The notes under the pieces: generated by a model
The model's database searches: none
The model's input: only the letters and a program-made list of their open reading frames with translations
What the model was told of the DNA's origin: nothing
Position numbers and translations under genes: made by a program
Part shown: in pieces, positions 61,845 through 64,000 of the stretch
Numbering within the stretch: the first letter of the stretch is position 1
Layout of the letters: the number at the start of each line of letters is the position of its first letter
Source of the DNA: Planctomycetota bacterium
Lineage (GTDB): Bacteria; Planctomycetota; Planctomycetia; Gemmatales; Gemmataceae
Reading direction: 5' to 3'
Assembly: GCA_021413735.1 (NCBI GenBank)
Contig: JAIOPV010000043.1
Coordinates: forward strand, 5,431-69,430
DNA: 64,000 bases

Positions 61845-64000
61845 TTACGGCTTCTTCCCAATCAGCGAGTCCCAGTCCCACAGGCGGATGTTGCCGTCTG
61901 AGTGGCTCGTGGCGACAGTCTTTCCGTCTGAAGAGACCACCACGCGACCAATCCTGGTGACGCCGCCATAGGCTTCAGTCACCACTTCCCCGGTCGCCAG
62001 GTCGAGGACCGTCATCACACCAGTGGGTGACCCAAGGATTACGTGCTTTCCGCCGGGGCCAATTGCCGCCCCGCTTGTGGGGAACCAGCGAATCGTTTTC
62101 TCGATCTTCTTGGTTTTCCAATCTATCAATTCGATCGTCGATCGCGAGGAGGCGTAGATCGCAAGGCGATTGTCAGCGCTAAACATCAGGCTCACAGCAG
62201 GGTCGATCCAGGGACGATCCTGACGATACAGTTCTTTGCCAGTGCCCATATCCCAGATGCGAATCGATCCGTCGGGCCAACTCGATGAGGTCATCAGGAT
62301 CTTTCCGTCGGGCGAGAACGCAGTCAAGGAAGCGGTGCCCGTGTGCCCTTCCAACCCTGGTAGCGGCTGCCGAGTGGCAACCGAATAACGCATGATGGGG
62401 AGCTTCCCCGCGGCACCATGACCCACCACCACCTTGCCATCAGGGCTGACGGCGAGTCCGTTGAACAGTTCAAATGGTGGCAGCTTATCGCCATCCAACT
62501 TGCCGGTTTTCAGGTTCCAGAACCGTAACCCATCGAGATAACTTGCCGCGATCAGATCCGTGCCCGTGACGAACTCAGCAGCTTGTCCGTACAGTTTGGC
62601 ATCGAGCAATTTCGCATCGAACAAGTGCAGGCGCTCGCCAGACTTGACATCCCAGATCTGAATCTTGCTCTCATATCCATGCGTGACGAGACGTTTGCCG
62701 TCAGCGTCGAACGCGAGGCGAACATCTCGCGTGTGCGTGGGGATGACCTTCTGCGGACTCTGCAGTTTCGTGAGATCCTTGCGTCGATCCCAGGCTGGCC
62801 AGAACACCGCGACGGGGATACCCTCGATGCGTTTCAGGCTCGGATGCGTTCGGAGCGACTCGATCTGCACGGTCGGCCCGAATCCACCCAAACCAAAATC
62901 GAGGAACGCTTCCTCCAACCCCGGGCACTTCAACAGCGGTGAGAAATCCTTGATCGGATATGGGTTCAGATGAACCACCTTCAACGGCATCTCGGCAAGC
63001 AGTGTGATATCAGTCACCCCTGTGAACCCGAGGTTCAGCACGGTGAGTTGTCTGCCCTTCAGTGGCGACAGATCAACCAGACTGCGGTTCTTCTCAAGAT
63101 ACACCTCCTGAAGCTGAGTCAATCCGGCCAGCGGAGTGATGTCGGTGAGTAACCCGATGCCCCGCTGGTCGCCCGTGCAATGCAAGCGAGTGAGTTTCGT
63201 CAGCACCGCTACCGGGGTGATGTCGTGGACAACATCCGTGTGAAACTGAAGTTCCTCGACTCCGGCAGCGGTGATCGTCGGTGTGATCTTGCCGTCGAAC
63301 TTTGGATTCCGTCGGACGAGTTCCTCGGCAACTGCCTTCACTTTCGCGGCAGGGGTCATCTTGGCCACGCTGGCGGCCCAGACCGGATCGAGCGGCGGAA
63401 CGGTGTCGAGTGGGAAACTGCAGAGACACATGCAGTCGGGCAATGCGAGCCTGAACCTTCTCATTCCCGCTGGCGTAACGCGAGTATCTCGGAGGTTGAG
63501 CTTTTGAAGGTTCTTGAGGCCAGCCAGAGTCAACAGTGCCTCGTCGGTCAGCGCACTGTGGCTCAAGTCGAGTGAGGTCAGCGTCGGGAGGTCGAGCAAC
63601 GCTTTCACGCCGGCATCGGTCACCTTCGTCCCGATAAGTTCAAGGGAAGTCAGGGACTCGAACGCCTTGAGGTGAGCGAAACCCGCGTTGGTGATTTCCC
63701 CCGACGTGAGGGACAACGCTGTGATTTTCGCGGCATTCGGGATCGCGCTCAATTTCTTGAGGCCAGCGTCCGTCACCCTGCACCGACCGAGCCGCACACG
63801 CAAAAGCCCCGGCAAGTGATCGAAATGATCGATGTCGGCGTCACTCGCGAAGAGTCCTGCGTTGGGCAGTTCAATGTCCGTCACGCGGATCGGACCATGC
63901 GGGAGCTTCTCTGCGCTCAAGTAAGGTGCGAAGACACCGTGTATGGACACGTGTGCGCCGGGCTTGGTAAATGCCCATTCCGCAGCCAAGCGCTCGGGGT
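61845..64000 (-). CDS. Leucine-rich repeat / WD40 protein, 5' end beyond the window
   Basis: At least 717 residues; the frame is open to the window edge and the first visible residues (PERLAAEWAFTKPGAHVSIH) look like the linker that joins an upstream domain, often a Ser/Thr kinase, to repeats in Gemmataceae. Then come leucine-rich repeats with VTDAGLKKLSAI, VTDAGVKALLDL (about 60-200) and, after a helical spacer, more repeats (VTDITLLAEMPLK). The second half is WD40-like: RLVTHGYESKIQIWDVKSGE, ILMTSSSWPDGSIRIWDMGT, TVATSHSDGNIRLWDWDSL. Complete at the C-terminus. The nature of the missing part is inference. Confidence 0.88.
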   Translation of the reverse strand, partial: PERLAAEWAFTKPGAHVSIHGVFAPYLSAEKLPHGPIRVTDIELPNAGLFASDADIDHFDHLPGLLRVRLGRCRVTDAGLKKLSAIPNAAKITALSLTSGEITNAGFAHLKAFESLTSLELIGTKVTDAGVKALLDLPTLTSLDLSHSALTDEALLTLAGLKNLQKLNLRDTRVTPAGMRRFRLALPDCMCLCSFPLDTVPPLDPVWAASVAKMTPAAKVKAVAEELVRRNPKFDGKITPTITAAGVEELQFHTDVVHDITPVAVLTKLTRLHCTGDQRGIGLLTDITPLAGLTQLQEVYLEKNRSLVDLSPLKGRQLTVLNLGFTGVTDITLLAEMPLKVVHLNPYPIKDFSPLLKCPGLEEAFLDFGLGGFGPTVQIESLRTHPSLKRIEGIPVAVFWPAWDRRKDLTKLQSPQKVIPTHTRDVRLAFDADGKRLVTHGYESKIQIWDVKSGERLHLFDAKLLDAKLYGQAAEFVTGTDLIAASYLDGLRFWNLKTGKLDGDKLPPFELFNGLAVSPDGKVVVGHGAAGKLPIMRYSVATRQPLPGLEGHTGTASLTAFSPDGKILMTSSSWPDGSIRIWDMGTGKELYRQDRPWIDPAVSLMFSADNRLAIYASSRSTIELIDWKTKKIEKTIRWFPTSGAAIGPGGKHVILGSPTGVMTVLDLATGEVVTEAYGGVTRIGRVVVSSDGKTVATSHSDGNIRLWDWDSLIGKKP

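Overview
The window looks like chromosome of a planctomycete of the Gemmata/Zavarzinella type (Gemmataceae). This rests on gene content: a PSD1/cytochrome-c protein (DUF1549/DUF1553) with a DUF1501 partner, a ThuA/PVC-type haem-binding dehydrogenase, two large membrane Ser/Thr kinases, a TIGR02996 repeat-companion protein, a sialate O-acetylesterase, a Gfo/Idh/MocA protein with a twin-arginine signal, and many G+C-rich, often antisense-open reading frames. I see no tRNA, rRNA, insertion sequence, phage gene or CRISPR array. Species assignment is inference.

Layout. 0-16 kb: enolase; a structured gene-free stretch (1336-2233); a periplasmic-sensor-like protein translationally coupled to a histidine kinase; sialate O-acetylesterase; a Ser/Thr kinase; a TRIC/UPF0126 channel-like protein; a PQQ beta-propeller protein overlapping a HEAT-like secreted protein; a TIGR02996/leucine-rich-repeat protein; an aromatic/glycine-rich exported TPR protein. 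16.7-31.8 kb: an operon of a zinc-finger protein, a CPA2 antiporter and a LOG-family hydrolase; a PPC-domain exported protein; a TPR protein; an HTH/receiver-like regulator; a charged-tail membrane protein; aspS; a 1258-residue Ser/Thr kinase with about 14 C-terminal repeats. 31.8-37.1 kb: a PBP4-type peptidase, a gluzincin-like protein, a PhoPQ-related (PqaA-type) protein and an alpha/beta hydrolase.

The most unusual locus is 37.1-40.2 kb: a long leader, a 60-residue protein, an E2 (UBC-fold)-like protein with a candidate catalytic Cys92, an E1/ThiF-like adenylating enzyme and a 404-residue protein of unknown family. It looks like a small bacterial ubiquitin-like conjugation operon without a recognisable modifier or JAB deconjugase. 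A 31-bp perfect hairpin ends three bases before the E2 start codon, and a palindromic element is inserted in frame inside the E1 gene.

40-64 kb: a DoxX protein diverging from an internally duplicated unknown protein; a TPR/DUF4261-like pair; then a carbohydrate-use region in which a ROK regulator (54255-55445) heads a run with the ThuA/haem-binding dehydrogenase, the PSD1 protein and the DUF1501 protein. A Gfo/Idh/MocA gene converges on this run and a CehA-like metallohydrolase diverges from it. The window ends with an aldehyde dehydrogenase, a thioredoxin-fold protein without CxxC, and a leucine-rich/WD40 protein running off the edge.

Extragenic palindromes of several families sit at gene ends throughout (perfect arms of 25, 31 and 38 bp in three of them), and one family also lies in frame inside two unrelated genes. 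Some probably double as terminators.
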